DNA of 13,118 nucleotides from Dysgonamonadaceae bacterium. Its GTDB lineage: Bacteria; Bacteroidota; Bacteroidia; Bacteroidales; Azobacteroidaceae. Position numbers and translations under genes: made by a program. The notes under the pieces are model-generated. The model did not search any database. It saw nothing but the letters and a program-made list of their open reading frames with translations, and was not told the DNA's origin. The stretch's first letter is position 1, and every line of letters starts with the position of its first letter. Positions 12,609 through 13,118 of the stretch are shown in pieces. The stretch lies in assembly GCA_031260235.1 (NCBI GenBank), contig JAIRKG010000046.1, positions 1 to 13,118 of the forward strand. The letters are read 5' to 3'.

Positions 12609-13118
12609 TTACATTTTCAATTCATCTTTATAAACATTATAATTTGTTGCTGCGGCATACGCGGCTACTTTGGGTTGGTATTCATAAGAATTTGAACTTT
12701 CGGAAGGCAACAAAGGCGTTCGCTTTACAATCGCTTTTCCTATATCAACTATTTTAATTTCTTCGGAATGATACTCTAATTCTTGCGGAATTATAATGTT
12801 CTTTTTGAGTGTCGTTTTTGCAAAGTCAATAGTTCGTGCAGGATTTGGAACATTAAAATATTGTTCTAAATCTGCCCAATCACTATTCCTGATTGTAGCA
12901 ATATCCCGCAAATAAAAACTTATCCAACTGTTTCCGATTTTGAAATTCGGCTGTACAAGTTTTAATATTTTCTGCGAAATTTCCACATATTTTTTGTCTA
13001 ATTCAAAACCAATGTATTGTCTTCCAAGTCGTTTTGCGGAAATAGCGGTTGTGCCTGTTCCTGAAAATGGGTCAAGTACAATATCATTTTCGTCCGTCGT
13101 AAGCAAGATTAACCGGTC
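12609..13118 (-). CDS. DNA adenine/cytosine-N4 methyltransferase, C-terminal part (cut by window edge)
   Basis: The frame is open to the window edge. It reads DRLILLTTDENDIVLDPFSGTGTT..., the C-terminal half of a beta-class N6-adenine/N4-cytosine methyltransferase (N6_N4_Mtase family). The SAM-binding motif I is DPFSGTGTT, preceded by the helix RLILLTT and followed by RLGRQYIGFELDKKYVEIS (motif II region). In the beta class the catalytic DPPY/SPPY motif lies N-terminal to this, so here it is outside the window. A TTG at 13104-13106 is in frame but falls inside the conserved helix and is not the start. About 110 residues follow the core (ISFYLRDIATIRNSDWADLEQYF...), ending YKDELKM; I do not recognise this extension. 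Whether a restriction enzyme lies upstream cannot be seen. Confidence 0.9.
   Translation of the reverse strand, partial: DRLILLTTDENDIVLDPFSGTGTTAISAKRLGRQYIGFELDKKYVEISQKILKLVQPNFKIGNSWISFYLRDIATIRNSDWADLEQYFNVPNPARTIDFAKTTLKKNIIIPQELEYHSEEIKIVDIGKAIVKRTPLLPSESSNSYEYQPKVAAYAAATNYNVYKDELKM

Noticed and set aside
13104..13106. TTG start for the methyltransferase
   Set aside because: The frame is open to the window edge and the codons before the TTG continue the conserved helix before motif I, so the gene is truncated by the window and does not start here.

Overview
The window looks like a piece of a Bacteroidales (Bacteroidota) chromosome. The evidence is two outer-membrane TonB-dependent receptors, lipoproteins with short lipoboxes, signal peptides ending in S-x-Q, a stand-alone RRM RNA-binding protein with a Gly/Arg tail, no Shine-Dalgarno sequences before the genes, and Bacteroides-type promoter boxes (TAnnTTTG, with TTG about 19 nt upstream in the best case). 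Most of it is ordinary chromosome. The accessory-looking parts are the two repeat-filled convergent gaps and the methyltransferase edge.

Layout. (1) 1-4345, plus strand: a tightly packed run of two small unrecognised secreted proteins (ATGA overlap), a metal-type TonB-dependent receptor with a His/Asp-rich segment, a two-repeat Ig-like lipoprotein, and a secreted HMA (CxxC) protein. This reads as one outer-membrane/periplasmic heavy-metal operon, probably copper. (2) 4346-4525: a convergent gap with REP-like palindromes and a hairpin. (3) 4526-5808, minus: thyA-folA with a 4-nt overlap, so dTMP synthesis is coupled to dihydrofolate recycling. (4) surE on plus, divergent from thyA; the 99-nt gap carries two mirror-image TACCTTTG boxes. 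(5) An RRM RNA-binding protein with a consensus promoter, a ~120-nt leader holding a 16-codon ORF and a 10-bp element complementary to its own early codons, and a textbook terminator. (6) yidD, corA and a lipoprotein aldose 1-epimerase (galM), ended by a strong terminator. (7) 9812-10359: a 548-nt convergent gap packed with palindromic repeats, including three perfect 42-bp tandem copies. (8) A second TonB-dependent receptor on minus (10360-12375). (9) A frameshifted winged-helix fragment, then the C-terminal part of a beta-class DNA methyltransferase cut by the window edge.

No rRNA, tRNA, CRISPR array, transposase or integrase was seen. The most interesting material is non-coding: the leader of the RRM gene, and the palindrome family at the 3' ends of convergent genes, where the arms appear to have changed together. 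The possible methyltransferase/winged-helix locus continues beyond the window and cannot be judged from here.
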